This document shows positions 63,698 through 64,000 of a stretch of 64,000 nucleotides of DNA, in pieces. Within the stretch, counting starts at the first letter, position 1, and every line of letters starts with the position of its first letter. Origin of the DNA: Elasticomyces elasticus (Eukaryota; Ascomycota; Dothideomycetes; Mycosphaerellales; Teratosphaeriaceae); the NCBI GenBank assembly GCA_035926095.1, contig JAVRQT010000005.1:1364001-1428000 (forward strand). The letters are read 5' to 3'. A model generated the notes under the pieces. It was not told the DNA's origin. It saw only the letters and a list, made by a program, of their open reading frames with translations, and searched no databases. Both the position numbers and the translations under genes were made by a program.

Positions 63698-64000
63698 AAG
63701 TGATGTGGGAAGGCACGATGACAAGACATTAATGATAAGACATGTTCGCTTCTACTGGTCCCGCAGGCACAGCGCTTCATCAATTCACCTGATATAGGTG
63801 TGCCCGGAGCCGTGACTGTAATCTGATGTCTCTGTGAAACAAGGCCGTCATCCTCCGCCGGTGGTCGAAGCCGTTGGCTCTGGACTCTCGCTGCCCAGCG
63901 AGAGCATACTGTTACGTTTACAGGTATACTGGGGGTGTTCTTGTGCGTAACAGTTCGGACTCTGGCTCCCCAGATATTGTGTTATCCAGGATGAGGTCTA
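63698..64000. other. 3' region at the window end
   Basis: 303 bp without a gene. It should include the terminator of the ankyrin-protein gene. Confidence 0.4.

Noticed and set aside
1..64000. tRNA or rRNA genes, CRISPR arrays, intact transposons
   Set aside because: I scanned by eye for B-box-like GGTTCGA..CC signals, rRNA cores, regular spacer arrays and transposase or reverse-transcriptase motifs and saw none. A tRNAscan or repeat search could still find what reading misses.

Overview
The window is nuclear DNA of a filamentous ascomycete (Pezizomycotina). Genes lie on both strands at about one per 2 kb. They carry short introns, mostly 45-65 nt, with GT-AG ends and CTAAC/CTGAC-type branch sites. 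HET-domain genes, a DUF7730-type gene, a PRISE reductase and a Mug113-type gene are all fungal, mostly Pezizomycotina, families. A dothideomycete is my best guess, but I cannot fix the genus. I place 32 protein genes, 17 of them with introns built by joining reading frames at splice sites. I recognised no rRNA, tRNA, CRISPR array or intact transposon.

Layout. 1-20.4 kb is mostly conserved housekeeping: an Ime2/RCK-type kinase, a Sir2/Hst1-type sirtuin, the CCR4-NOT subunit Caf40/Rcd1, ribosomal protein uL1, a GNAT acetyltransferase, a CorA-like transporter, tRNA ligase Trl1, a DUF6919-like protein, an Apq12-like nuclear-envelope protein and a single-pass membrane protein with an internal 108-bp tandem duplication. 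21.5-28.1 kb holds a SCAP homologue (sterol-sensing domain plus WD40), V-ATPase subunit H and a small GPI-type wall protein. 28.6-38 kb mixes an HET-domain gene, a Nug1-like protein that lacks its whole GTPase domain, two unrelated SDR-type reductases and a Mug113-domain protein with a hydrophobic C-terminus. 38-39.9 kb is gene-empty and holds two diverged copies of a ~155-bp repeat. 39.9-44.9 kb has the Ola1/YchF ATPase, an amino-acid permease and a Cys-rich coiled-coil protein.

44.9-49.1 kb holds the most interesting pair: a seven-exon P450 with no membrane anchor, a beta-grasp-like N-terminus and an atypical I-helix, transcribed divergently from a cytochrome b5/b5-reductase fusion. 50-60 kb is accessory: a 3-hydroxyacyl-CoA dehydrogenase fused to a YWTD-like propeller, an APH-type phosphotransferase, an orphan acidic protein, a DUF7730-type protein, a membrane SDR and a second HET gene whose two halves are in different frames. 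The end returns to conserved genes: the splicing factor Clf1 and a divergent small ankyrin protein.

Working links inferred from content: the b5 reductase could feed electrons to the neighbouring P450; SCAP would pair with an SREBP encoded elsewhere; Trl1 and Clf1 act in separate RNA-processing pathways (tRNA and HAC1-type splicing versus the spliceosome). Exon coordinates come from reading splice signals and protein similarity by eye, not from transcripts.
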